This document shows positions 12,000 through 23,187 of a stretch of 64,000 nt of DNA, in pieces. The DNA comes from Gnetum montanum (lineage: Eukaryota; Streptophyta; Gnetopsida; Gnetales; Gnetaceae). Position 1 is the first letter of the stretch, and every line of letters begins with the position of its first letter. Under the pieces are notes generated by a model, which did not search any database, was not told the DNA's origin, and saw nothing but the letters and a program-made list of their open reading frames with translations. The translations under genes and the position numbers were made by a program. The stretch spans positions 382,908-446,907 of the forward strand of contig MNCI01004036.1 in the NCBI GenBank assembly GCA_015680685.1, read 5' to 3'.

Positions 12000-12960
12000 T
12001 TTTAGAGACTTTTTAAGCCCCGAGAAATTTTGAGTATTCATGGTACATAACGACACTAACTCTGTGCTGCGTTGCAACAATCTTCACAGGGTTCTGAATC
12101 ACTCGAATCCTTGGAACAACCTTCACTTTGCGAACTAAAATAACTTTTAGTTTGCCTCCATCTAACAATGTCTATGCCTGCTGGAATGAGATTTTCTATG
12201 GCAGGGAAGACTTCTCTTATGAACAACGTGTCACCAATTTACGAAACTCTTACGTCCAGAATTTATGACATTTCCAATGCCAAATCTGAAACCTCTGGGT
12301 TATCGTGTTGTAGCACGTTGGTCAAGAAACCTGAAATGTGGGTTGTAAAAAACCATGACGTGAGTTCATCCACTAGACAAAACCATGCTAATTTTTTGAT
12401 ACTTCTCAGAGCTTCACTTCTTGCTTGATCAGAAATACTCATTCCGCAAAACTTCATTGATGCAGAAGGAGATCTCCAAAAACCTGCAGAAAAAGGTGGA
12501 GATTCTCCTTGAACAACATTTCACGATCCTTTACCTTTTCCTCGGATTGATTCCCCTCCTGTAGCTGTTTTTCTCCCTCTTTTCCCGCTTGTTTGCTTCT
12601 TGTTTACGAAGAAGGATTGGGCCAGTTTCTGGGTGAAAAAGCTCAGATGTTCTTTTTGACAAAAATAGAGGAACTTGGCTTGCAAATTTCAGAATTTCCT
12701 GCACCTGAAAACTTGAATCTCCTGAAACACCCGCAACTGTTGTACTCAAGTTCTTACAAAACATCCTAGATGTAGCCGTTTCTAGCTACGTTTTAGCATA
12801 CATCGCAGACGCACGATTGTAAACCGAAAGAAACTTCATTAAGACTCTGTGCATGGAGGCAGGAGGACCATCAAAATTATTTGCCTGAGCAACTAAACTC
12901 ATAACCAGCGAAATATTCTATGCGCAATTCAATTTACTCCTTCGATTGATTTCATTCTTT
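12000..12960 (-). pseudogene. Unrecognised host-like gene remnant
   Basis: Reading down the minus strand from about 12960, the frame is protein-like. One segment runs FDGPPASMHRVLMKFLSVYN, with a single stop at about 12765. A 77-codon open stretch follows (12764-12531; SQVPLFLSKRTSELFHPETG then a Lys/Arg/Glu-rich part). A frame change gives KDREMLFKENLHLFLQ, and a second leads into a 64-codon stretch (12457-12263; KKLAWFCLVDELTSWFFTTH). Stops interrupt the continuation IENLIPAGIDIVRW. Base composition is richer in GC than the flanks. I could not name the family. No retroelement motif is present, so a captured or degenerate host gene without introns in this stretch is plausible. Confidence 0.45.
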
Positions 12961-13819
12961 TTTCTACCAATTTCGCCAAAATCAAAACCAATTTTTTCCA
13001 AATTAAAATCAATGTAATTTATACGTAATTCCAATTTCATTTAAAATTTAAATCAATTTAACTACTCTATCAATTTAGTCAAAACCATAACCAAGTCCAA
13101 CATCTTACATATCAATTTTGTTTATCTTATAAAATAAATTTATTTAATGTAAAAATAATTGTCAAAACAATGACTATTTTTGGCTTCTGAAAATAAACAT
13201 TTGTAAATGAATTTCAATCTATGGTAACTGTATAATCCATTTGATGGTCCTGCTTATTCCTGAAAATTTTTTGCATAGCCAAAATGTGCAATGTACCAAA
13301 TGATTACAATTTTTTCCTTCAAAAGACTGTCTACCCTATAACGCAGCAACAAAAATCTGAAGGTCTCCTTTTTGGCGTTCCAGCTTTTGTAACTACACAA
13401 TGATAGAATATATGATATACAAGCTGCTGATATACATGTCAAATGAAGTATCTCAATTTTGGATAGACCATGATATTATAAAAGGTATTTCAAATAAGAC
13501 ACTCTCTGCCGTTGCAGTTGGGTTTTTATTTCAGTTGAGCTTAGTGGTGAGGTAGATGCAGATGGAGATATTGTCAATCATGCGGATAGCGTATGTGGCG
13601 CTCAAAAAGTTGGAAGAAAGTTTTGAATGAATTTGAAGAAAAGGTTAAACAAAATTAATTTTTAAGATAAATGAAATAGGTTACCTTTAAACATGAAATT
13701 CCAAAGAAATAGCATGAATTTGATTTTTGATAAAGTAAAATTGCTATTAAAAAATAGCAAAGTCAATTTACCAAAGGAATATCTAAATCCTCTCCTCCTC
13801 TTCTTGTACTTGTGAGATG
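12961..13819. other. Low-copy-looking AT-rich spacer
   Basis: No supported gene. The 62-codon minus frame at 13254-13442 has no recognised motif and is probably chance. Poly-A/T-rich stretches are frequent. The right end abuts the copia LTR at 13820. Confidence 0.4.
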
Positions 13820-14342
13820 TGTTGTTAATCTTAAGTTTAAGACATCTTTATTTTGTAATGGTTGCCATATTAACAAATTATTCTTGGCATGCTAGCTAAA
13901 AATAACAAAAGCTAAAGTACATAATATGTCAAAAGAATATGTAACCTTTCACAGCTATATTGGCCATGATTAATTATAGATTATAACTTCATAATTTGGC
14001 TTTTACTTAAAGCATGACATTATGACCGCTATATAAGTGGATGCTTGGGTGGTCTTAATATAATCACATCTTTATGAAATCAAAGGATGTGTGAGGCATA
14101 ATTCAAGTTGTAGTCTCTTCCTCTTGTGAAAGCTTGATCTAAACTTGTTAGAAGTCTCAAAGTAAAAAGACTTGGATTTCTAAGGCTTGCTAGGAGCTAG
14201 AGCCATTGCTAGGGTTTTCATAGGCTTTCCCCATGATAATTCTTGTATTCTTAATGCATATCTTCTAATTCCATAATTGAATTTCTATTTCTACTGCTTG
14301 TTATTACTTTATTATCCTACATAATCAAAGTGTAAATTAATA
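13820..14342 (+). mobile_element. 5' LTR of copia-1
   Basis: It matches 17459-17977 along its length. It starts TGTTGTTAATCTTAAG and ends AAATTAATA (CA decayed to TA). A CTATATAAGTGGATG TATA region lies near 14030. It is followed at once by the tRNA-iMet-type primer site TTGGTATCAAAG. Confidence 0.88.
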
Positions 14343-14343
14343 A

Positions 14344-14360
14344 ATTGGTATCAAAGTGAG
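14344..14360 (+). other. Primer binding site of copia-1
   Basis: TTGGTATCAAAGTGAGG follows the LTR. Copia elements usually have TGGTATCAGAGC, complementary to initiator tRNA-Met. Confidence 0.75.
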
Positions 14361-14402
14361 GTTCATTTAATTATTAGGGCTCTTAGCTCGTTAAGTGCTA
14401 AG

Positions 14403-16440
14403 ATGGCGAGCGATGCTAAGTACATTGAAGAAATAAAAAAGTTCAATCGTAACAACTACAATCTTTAGAAGCTTAGGATAGAAGATTTGCTAGTTGAAAT
14501 GAAATAAGATGTATGCATCACTGGAAATAAACTAGAAAGTGTGAAAGCTAAAGACTGAAATCAATTAGCTCATCTAACTTTTTGAATAATTCTAATCTTG
14601 TGCTTATAAATTTACAAGATGAAAAGACTGGAAAGGGATTATGGAATGTTGTGGGTAAGATATCAATCTAGTTCTAACTCAAATAAATTACATCTTAAAA
14701 GGAAATCATTGTTGTTAAAGATTTCTAAAAATAATATTATTGCATCTCATCTGACTACTTTCACTATTGTGAGATAGTTATAATCAATTAGTAGTAAGAT
14801 GGATGAAGAACATCAATGCATTGCATTGTTACAATCACTTCATGATTCACAGGAAAGTACTATTCAAAATATTACTAGTACAAGTACTTCTTTAAAATTT
14901 GCTGAAGTTGTAGGATGACTAATAATCGAAGAACTTCGAAGAAAGTGCTCTAAGTCTACACCTACTAAAGCATTAGTAATTAAAAGACTAGGAAAATAAC
15001 AATAGAGTAAATCCTTCAATAAGAATAATTCTAAATTTAAAAAAGTTACCAATGATGCTTTTAAGAGAACACCAAAATGTTGGAACTGTGGAAAGCATGA
15101 CCACTTGAAGAAGGATTACAAATTTTCTAAGGAAAAGGAGAAAGATTTTGGATCTAGTTCTTCTAAGAAAGATGTTTATGAAGAAATATTATACTTGTGT
15201 GCAGTTACAACTTGAGGTAGCTCTAATTGTAATTACTAGTATATTGATTCATGTGCTTGAAATAGCTTTAGACCTAGAAGAGAATGATTTTCTAAATACC
15301 ATGAGGCTACGTTTGCTCCTACTTTTCTTGGAAAAGATGAAAAATGTACACTTAAGAGCTATGGTAAAGTAAAGTTCTCTTGTAATGGTAGAATAACTAT
15401 AATTCCCAAGGTATATCATGTCCTTGAGCTCACCAAAAACTTATTATCTATGACTAATTTTAACGATTTTTTCCTATTTGTATTATTTGAAAACAAGAGA
15501 TGTAGAATTTTTTAGGGAAAATCCATCATAGCCACAAGATATAGAGAATGAAGTGGGAGACTATACCACCTAGATGGTGTTGCAATGGCTAATAAAGCTA
15601 AAGTCTTTCATTTGTGAAAAAAGAACTTCATCATGAATCTATGGCATAGAAGACTTAGACTTGTGGGAGAAAAGTCGATCCAAATTCTTCAAGAAAAAAT
15701 TCTAATTAAAGGTAATGCCCAAGATCATTTACCTCCCTATGAACATTACTTAGATGGAAAACAACATTGTTTGGGCTTTCCTACAATTACTCAAAAATCT
15801 AAAAATACTTTGGATCTAGTTCATAGTGATGTGTTTGGTCTTGTTTCAGTAACTTCACTTATCAATCCTAAATATTATATCTCCTTCATAGATGATTATT
15901 TAGGAAAGTATGGATTTACTTCCTAAAATTCAAATACAAAGTATTTGATAATTCAAGGAATATAAAGCTCTTGTTAAAATAATTCTTATGTATCTTCGAG
16001 GTACTATTAATTTTACTATCTGTTATGAAAAAAGTTCCTTTGGATTACACGAATTTATGGATATATACTAGAAAGATGATCTAGATATCGAAAATCCATA
16101 AGTGGATATGATTTAAAATAAACACAGGTGTAGTTAGTTGGATCAATAAGAGACAAAGCTATGTTGCATTATCGAAAATAGACATGGAGTATGTAGCATC
16201 TTCTCAAGGAAGAAAAGAGGCGGTTTTCCTATAACAACTAGTCAAAGAGTTTGAGCAAAAGAAAAAGAAAGTAAACATCTTCCTATCAAAGAATCTTGGG
16301 TTCCATGCAAGGACAAAACACATTAAGATAAATTAACATTTCATTTTGTCTCAATTTGGAAAAGAACGGATTTCTTTGGAAAAGGTTCCTACCTCAAAAA
16401 AGTCTAGTGAATATGTTGACTAAGGTAATTTATGTGAACA
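14403..16440 (+). pseudogene. gag-pol of copia-1, internally deleted
   Basis: The ATG at 14403 starts a Ty1/copia Gag (MASDAKYIEEIKKFN). A zinc knuckle at about 15079 reads CWNCGKHDHLKKDY, the final Cys replaced by Tyr. The GAG-pre-integrase motif LWHRRLRLVGEKSIQIL lies at 15636, followed by integrase core DLVHSDVFG and SFIDDYLGK at about 15810-15910. The frame then jumps within some 60 bases to the connection/RNase H region (LMYLRGTINF, then EYVAS-like and LEKVPTSK-like remnants). The rest of integrase and almost all of RT, roughly 1.8 kb by family length, is missing. Many stops are present. Confidence 0.85.
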
Positions 16441-16451
16441 AGTTCAATTGG

Positions 16452-17355
16452 TGATGAATCGTGGTTTGTCAAGTGCTAATATCGAACCTTTGTTAACCAG
16501 GTGCTGATATCGGACCCTTGATATCAGACCCTTGTTAACTAGGTGCTGATATCAAACCCCTGTTATCAGACACCTAATATCTGATGAGTCATGATATCGG
16601 ACCCTTGATATCGAGTACGTGACATCAGGGCCTGGCTAGCGATATCAGATATGCGATATCATGGTTTCTGTGTGAGCCTATAAATACACAATTGGGCACA
16701 TGCGAAAGTAATAGGAAGTTAGTGTTAGAGTAGGATCTTTTTGTCAGTTTTTCCTCTCAACCCTTTCCCCAGTGCATGCCCACAGTGTGATGATTGTAAT
16801 TGTATGGAAGCTTTATTCGAGTGTGACATACTTGGACACACACATGACCAACAATAAAGATCGAGATTACTTCAACATTGCAGCATTCATTTAATTTTAA
16901 TTATTATTTATTGCTTTTGTAACTAATATTTCTCTACCCTCATCTCCTACCCCTATTAGTAAATGCGGAATAAGTACAACTTAATCACGAGCATTTAAGT
17001 GTGACTACTTGGTATCCCAGTAGCGTACCTAGGACATGTGCTTGGTAATCCCAGTGGTAGTACATGAGGTCCAAGATGTGTATGGATGATTAAGGATGGA
17101 TGCTCATCGCACTTAGGCTAGCTTAGATTCTCTTCTTCCTTTCCCTCTTAGGTTAATCAGAGTTATTTTTCGTTGCCTCTAGGAGTAGCAATAGCTTAGG
17201 ACCACATCATACACCTCACTCTGGACTAAACCATATGTGACAAAGCAAATACTAGTCCAGGTGGGAAGACAAAAAACTACGATCAACATGTAATTATCTA
17301 GATATCACAACTAGCCCATCTACGAAGTTTAACCAGATCGTGTGTGAATTTATCA
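16452..17355 (+). mobile_element. Solo gypsy LTR inside copia-1 (TSD ATTGG)
   Basis: The LTR starts TGATGAATCG and ends TTTATCA, flanked by ATTGG on both sides (16447-16451 and 17356-17360). It interrupts the 3' end of the copia frame, which resumes as NWYRKELGLV. U3 (16480-16660) is full of GATATC-type units, then the TATA box CCTATAAATA (16678) and AATAAAGATCGAG near 16855. About 50 bp that precede the LTR end in sister copies are missing. Confidence 0.9.
16480..16665 (+). promoter_or_regulatory. GATATC array in U3
   Basis: Repeated TGATATCGGACCC, TGATATCAGACC and GCGATATCAGATA units end about 15 bp before the TATA box at 16678. The core is the 6-bp palindrome GATATC. Confidence 0.7.
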
Positions 17356-17458
17356 ATTGGTATAGAAAAGAACTTGGATTGGTAAATTGTGAAATGTAAT
17401 GATTTCTCCTAGCTATAATGCCTTAAAATAAACAACAAGTGAAATAATTGTAAGATAT

Positions 17459-17977
17459 ATTGCTAATTTTAAGTTTAAGACATCTTCATTTTATAACATT
17501 TCATGTTAGCAAATTATTCTTAACATTTTGGTTGAAAATAACCAAAGTCAAAGTATGTAATATGTCAAAAGAATATGTAATCATTTACACCTAATTTGGC
17601 CATGGTTAATTATGGATTATAACTCCATAATTTGTCTTTACCCAAAACATGACATTATGACCACTATATAAGTGGATGCTTGGGTGGTCTTAGTATAATC
17701 ACATCTTTACCAAATCAAAATGTGTGTGCGGCATAATTCAAGTTGTAGTCTTATTTTCTTGTGAAAGCTTGATTTAAGTTTGTTGTAAGTCTCAAAGTAA
17801 GAAGTGTTGAATTTCTAAGGCTTGCTATGAGCTGAAGCCATTTCTGGGATTTTCGTAAGCTTTCCCAATGAAATTTTCTTGTGTTCTTATGCATTTCTTC
17901 CAATTCCATAAACAAATTTCTACTTCTGTTGCTTGTTATTACTTTATTATCCTACTTAATCAAGGTGTAAATTAATA
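17459..17977 (+). mobile_element. 3' LTR of copia-1
   Basis: Homologous to 13820-14342 with scattered, mainly transitional differences. The first bases are TATTGCTAAT, so TG has decayed. No matching 5-bp duplication was found outside the pair (AGATG on the left, ATACC on the right). Confidence 0.85.
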
Positions 17978-17999
17978 ATACCAATATCAAAAATTAAAT

Positions 18000-19300
18000 A
18001 TAAACACTCCCAAGCACTTTTTTGAATTTTTGAATCACTATTTGAAAGAAGCCCAACAAGTTTTGTAACAGCATTGATGACTAGAAGAGCCTTTGAGGAT
18101 GATATACCAATGTTGACAAAAAGTTATTGCTAGTCACAAAGCTACTCCCTATGCAAAAATGGAAGAGATACTTATGTTTTTAAGAGCCTTCATTGAAGCT
18201 TCCCATCCAATAAAATCATCTCTAGGATGATACAAAATCTTTTTCATGATATTCAAGCATCCTTCCTATTACATCCTATAACTTAAACATAGAATTTTCA
18301 GTAAATTGAAAATTTTTCTATTAATCAAATGGGGTATGAGAAATCATAATTAATATCATCACCAGAGTATTATAATACAATACATAATCAAACCATTCTT
18401 TAACATAGTATATCCCTCAATGCTAAAAACTTAAATACTAGATTCCATAGTATGAAAGATACAGCATTCAAATTACAAATGATACATATTCAAAAGGTTA
18501 TATATTGTTCATAAAGAAAACCCAACATTCATTCATGCTTTAAAACAAAAAATATAATGTAATTAATATTTTTCAACTTTTTAAGGTACATTATGTACAT
18601 TATATTAATTCTTCATTCTAGCAGCACTTAACTTATTTGTATGGGGCAAATATAAGAAAGACTTAAAAAAAAATTTACTAGGTAACCATAACTCATGTCT
18701 CCTAGAATCGAGCATGAATAGGATGGAGCTTAGGATATAATCATAAAATTAGTACACATGGTCAATTTCTTGTTTTAAAAATATTATAAACCAAGGGATT
18801 ACATGAAGTGTTTTCTAAAGGGGTTGTCAACTTAATGGAATAATTCCATGCCACTACTAAAAGATTTCTAATTTAATGAAATATCTCAATTTTATGGTTA
18901 AGCAGCAAAGCTATCATAGAAATGGTATCATATTAAAGTCCCTCAAGTATTTTTTTCTAAGCTACTTTACCTCAAGTCTTTCATATTGGTTTTCCCTCGC
19001 TACATCATTTTATAATAACCCTAATGCCAACTACTTGAATCATTCATAAGTTTTCACCAAAATAACTTGTATGAAAGGTCATTAACCTAATCCTTAAACT
19101 TGACTATTAACATAAACACTTCTAATACTTGCAAGCTAATGTGGATGATGTCTACATACTCGACATGCAACACAAAGTATAAATCATCCTCAAACTTGGC
19201 AACTAATGCAAATTAGAAGTGTTTTAAACACCTCATAAAATCAAAAAGTTTTCCAAATTATTAGTATATTCCTAAGATGCTAATGGCCTTCTCAAGTTTG
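18000..19300 (-). pseudogene. Possible ARM-repeat gene remnant
   Basis: On the minus strand, 18088-18013 reads VINAVTKLVGLLSNSDSKI plus QKSAW, which has the Leu/Val spacing and LLSNSD turn typical of armadillo repeats. About 1.1 kb upstream, around 19200-19100, another open stretch reads KFEDDLYFVLHVEYVDIIHI then SLQVLEVF, compatible with further ARM-like helices. Everything between is broken by stops, and frames change. This is a fragmentary match to a very common fold, so the assignment is tentative. Confidence 0.3.
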
Positions 19301-20134
19301 AAGCTTTACATGTAACATTTTTACACTATAGCATTAATCTCATCCTATGCTATGATCTCCACTACAATAAAAACTAATTTCTAGGACAACTATGGTATCA
19401 CATTTACATCTCATACTATATCTATGGTACAATGACAATTGTAAATTCTATGTGAAAGAAGTTATATGTTTTCCTTCTTTATTTTTAGCTAATTGACTAG
19501 TTTTCAAAGGTTACAAACTATTCTTGAGTGCCTAAGGTTTTAGCGTAGATGGTATATAAGTTGTGAGACTTGAAACAACATTCAGGATTGAACCAATGTT
19601 GGTCCTAAGCATTGCAAGGTGCTTCATGACTTCCATTACAACTTGGACTAAGACTCGTAATATCAACATTAGTGTTATGAGATGGTAAGAATTGTTGTGA
19701 CAAACATGATAGATTATGATAAACAAAAAAGTCACAAATGCCATATGAACACATTGCAATAGTAGCATGTACAAGCATAAAGTATTCAAAATGTAATGAA
19801 TGATTGGACCACCAAGTAGGTAACATAGCTTATCTACTTGACAAGTCTAAATAATATTTCAATGAAAAGGTGAGGGTTTCCATTAAGAGTTCCATCGAGA
19901 TATATAATAATTCAAATAGCAAAGAATAATAGTAAGATCAACAACTATTTTTTATTTTTTTGGGGTTTGACACCCCTCCTCCCAAACAGTAAGATCAACA
20001 ACTAAATTTTATACTACATTGAGAATAAGTTCTATCAACATAACATCCAAGATTTCACACGACATTAAGATGAGGTTCCATTACCATAGCCTTTAAGGTA
20101 CTTGATTAGGACTTCTAAGAGGGGGGAGGCAGGG
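19301..20134. other. No recognised feature
   Basis: AT-rich unique-looking sequence. Two overlapping minus frames of 73-85 codons (19532-19826) have no recognised motif and contradict each other. I see no repeat or RNA gene. Confidence 0.45.
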
Positions 20135-20294
20135 ATGGTATGGGGTGGAACCTTGAAATAATTATAATATAGGTACACCCCAAGATATATATTCCAATTA
20201 GAACTTTATATCTTAGCATTGCCCACTAGAATTGAACTTGTAACTTGGAGCTTTCAAATCAAGAGTTTTACTACCAGGCTAATACCTCATTATA
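20135..20294 (-). mobile_element. SINE-like unit S1
   Basis: Read on the minus strand it starts GAGGTATTAGCCTGGTAGTA (tRNA A-box-like), has AAGTTCAATTCTAG (B-box-like), then a body ending in GGTTCCACCCC. It aligns with the units at 20818 and 21128. Pol III SINEs derive from tRNAs. This copy is not itself a folded tRNA. Confidence 0.6.
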
Positions 20295-20817
20295 AAAGAA
20301 AAAAGAACGAGAAATGAATTTGGCCAAGTTGTACGAGAGAGTACAAGGTTATTCATTTTATACATCTTTAAAAAATCTAGGGTTTTACGTTGATGTTTTG
20401 ACCAAATCATCCAAATAAACCCAAAGGTATTCCAAAAATAAAAGATATCTAATAATTGAGATTAGTTCTAAAAAAGATAATATATCTACAAGTGAAAAGT
20501 GGGATTCTAAAAGTCCAATAAGATAGGCATCATATGTTAAGGATATACCAATGAGATTAAAGACTCCTATTTCACTATATTGAAAAATATAAATATTTTT
20601 ACTTTATAAATTTCATGGAGTACATGCATATAAAAATAATTCCAATAAATATTATCTTTAGGCCCACATCTACTTGAGACCTTTATTCTTTTCAAGATAC
20701 ATCAAAAGGTTAGCAAATACTATGAATAATTATAAAATATTAAGTAAAGAAAAATAAATCAAACATTGTCCAAACATAACCATAAGCATAAATAAAAATA
20801 AAAACAATGAAGTGTTA

Positions 20818-20912
20818 ATTTTGTGGTAAGACTCTTAATTTGAAAGCTCCAAGTTATGGACTTAATTCTAGTAGGTAATGCTAAATTACAAGGTTCTAAT
20901 TTGACTAAATAC
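20818..20912 (+). mobile_element. SINE-like unit S2, 3'-truncated
   Basis: Begins TTGTGGTAAGACTCTTAATT, continues GAAAGCTCCAAGTTATGGAC and CTAGTAGGTAATGCTAAATT as in S1 and S3. After about 20905 it passes into a CA/CT-rich low-complexity run leading to the assembly gap. Confidence 0.6.
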
Positions 20913-20997
20913 GTCCACACACACATACCCCTCCCTTCCTTCCCCTTCCCCTCCCTAGTGCCCCACGCGTGCACCACCACACACACCACCCCCACCC
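20913..20997 (+). repeat. Pyrimidine- and CA-rich low complexity before the gap
   Basis: Runs of CCCCTCCCTTCC and ACCACACACACC end at the N block. A hard-to-sequence tract is probably why the assembly breaks here. Confidence 0.75.
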
Positions 20998-21038
20998 NNN
21001 NNNNNNNNNNNNNNNNNNNNNNNNNNNNNNNNNNNNNN
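20998..21038. other. Assembly gap (41 N)
   Basis: Forty-one N. The flanks both contain a CACCAAAAAAAGTG/CCAAAAATAAGTG-like block, so the gap may collapse a short duplication. Confidence 0.95.
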
Positions 21039-21127
21039 CACCAAAAAAAGTGAAAAATAGATTAAGAGATGTATGAAATAAGAGATTAAGAGATCAAACC
21101 CACTTGTGCACAATTCTGAGGATAATA

Positions 21128-21282
21128 AGATGGGGGTGTTGGAACCAAAAATAAGTGAAAAATAGATACACTACAAGATAAATAGTCTAATTAAAACTTT
21201 ATATAACTTAGCATTACCCATCGAAATCAAATCCATGACCTAGAGTTTCCAAATCAAGTGTCTTACCACTAGGCCAATACCT
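21128..21282 (-). mobile_element. SINE-like unit S3
   Basis: On the minus strand: GGCCTAGTGGTAAGACACTT (A-box region), GGTCATGGATTTGATTTCG (B-box region), body, then a tail GGTTCCAACACCCCC at 21140-21128. About 155 bp, and the best preserved of the three. Confidence 0.65.
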
Positions 21283-21383
21283 CAATGTTGAGAATAGCAA
21301 TATATGATTAAGCCCTAACATTAAGTAAAGGATTAAGATTTTAATATTCATCAATCCATACTTTATATAAAATACATCATAGC

Positions 21384-22124
21384 TAATGAATCATATTTTG
21401 TAGTGCTCCAATATCGGATATATCGGAGCCATAATCTCAGGTATCCAATTTTGGGCCCCAAGATGCGACATCGGATATTAGATATTGCAAGGTATGTGCT
21501 AGCCTATAAATACAGTTTCCATATAGTTTTTGTCATAGCATAGCAGAGCTCTTGTAGTTTGTTTTCTCCATAGTTAGAATATTTTCCAAAGTGTCCATAG
21601 CAAGATTCATTGAGTATATGGATCTTTATTTGAGCACTATTGTACCTCAACATAACAGTGTGTGCAGGTATAAAGATGAGCATTCCAATCGAACCTTGTA
21701 GCACCTCAGCTAGCTTAAATACTTTATTTCTACATTTAATGTTTTATGCAATTTCCTTTAATGCTCCCAAGTAATTAGGCTAAAGTAAGCTAGTTCAATT
21801 AAATAGAAATTAATTAAAAACATAAGTACAATTGCTTTGAGCATGTGTATGACCCTTGGTAATCCCAGCAATGCTTAATGTTTGATAACCCAGTAGTGTT
21901 ATACGTGTTTAGGATGTGCACAGAAAGTTGGATCAAATAGTTATGTTAGGATAGTTAGTTATTAATCAGCAATTAGATTAATTAAAGTGGTTCATAAATT
22001 GAGTTTCAACCTATTGTTAATCATAAAAAAATAAAATATAAAATAATAAAAATCATGTGCCTTAATTACAATTAACCATACAATTAAACTTTACATGTGT
22101 AGTTGAGAAGACAACGATTGTCAC
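21384..22124 (+). mobile_element. Solo gypsy LTR, left part (split by element C)
   Basis: It starts TAATGAATC (TG decayed) after the duplication ATAGC (21379-21383). TATA box CCTATAAATA is at about 21504. The poly(A)-like block is at about 21671. It breaks at GTCAC, where element C inserted, and resumes at 34419. It matches the LTR at 60618-61434. Confidence 0.85.
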
Positions 22125-23175
22125 TGATGAGCGGCGAGGTACACCTTCGCTCAACCATACAAATACGAGCATTTCATGCATGGTCCAGTCTAATTCCAAG
22201 GACTAAGTGCTTATGCGTCCTTGTGGAACAAGGACGGGTTGGTTGATCATTGTCTTCCCAAACTTATTTATATGTCACAATTGTATAGTTAAGTAAGCTT
22301 GAGGCATATGATTTGTATATATTTTATGTTTTTATGTCCTGTGATAATAAGGAAAGAGAGAGATAACTAAGTGACTAATTTAACTTAACTACTGATTAAC
22401 TAGGCTTTAACTAATCCTAACACCAATATCCATTCTCACTTGTCGTACACATCCTGAACTAGTGTAACACTACTAGGATTACCAAACACTAATTGTTACT
22501 AGGTTACCAAGTGTTACACGCATGCTCAAAGTGATCATACTGAGTGTATTTTAACAATTTGCTTAATTGATCAAAATGAATTGCTATGCTAATAACAGAA
22601 CTTAAAGTGCATAAAATAAATGCATAAGAAAATAAAATAAAAGAAATGTGTAAGAAAACAAATCTCAAGTGCTGCAAATATGAATCAAAGAGCTCATTTT
22701 ATTGCCATACACAAGGTGTGCTCAAGTACACAATGCTCGAATAAAGATCCGTCCACACTTAGACCTCCTGCTGCAGGCACTTTGAAAATACTCTAACTTT
22801 CAAACAGACTACAAGAGTTTCGCTACTTGACTGCTAAAAGACTTCTTTCCAATTGTGTGCCTTGGCACTGTATTTATACACTTGGGAGCAAGTGCTCTAA
22901 TAATTAGGGGAACCACTCTAATAATAACCGCTCTAATAATTAGAGTAACTTCTCTAATAATAACCACTCTAACTATTAGAGTAACCACTCCAATAATAAC
23001 TACTCTAATAATTAAAGTAACAGCTCCAAGAATAACCACTCTAATTATTACAGTAACTGCTCCAATAATAACCACTCTAATAATTAGAGTAATCACTTCA
23101 ATAATAACCACTCTAATTATTAAAGTAACCACTCCAATAATAACTGCTCTAATAATTAGAGTAATTACTTTATCA
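22125..23175 (-). mobile_element. 3' LTR of element C
   Basis: Plus-strand ends TGATGAGCGG and TTTATCA. U3 carries the 36-bp array. The TATA box, TATTTATA on plus, is at about 22869-22877. The poly(A)-like AATAAA is seen as TTTATT near 22700. Differences from the 5' LTR are mostly transitions, and concentrated in the U5 end: about 18 in the first 100 bases by eye, but about 10 in the following 240-base conserved stretch. Confidence 0.92.
22894..23170 (-). repeat. 36-bp tandem array in U3 (3' LTR of C)
   Basis: About 7.7 units of a 36-bp repeat built from CTCTAATAATTAGAG and AACCACTCCAATAATAACC. The 15-bp CTCTAATAATTAGAG is a palindrome around one base. The array ends about 20 bp from the TATA box. 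The frames open on both strands here are a by-product of a period divisible by three. Confidence 0.9.
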
Positions 23176-23187
23176 TACCCCCACGAC
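23176..23187 (-). other. Polypurine tract of element C
   Basis: Minus strand GTCGTGGGGGTA directly abuts the 3' LTR start TGATA. Element E has GTCATGGGGGTA in the same place (44681-44692). Confidence 0.85.

Noticed and set aside
16480-16665. CRISPR-like array
   Set aside because: Repeats are short palindromes without constant repeat length or unique spacers, inside a plant LTR U3.
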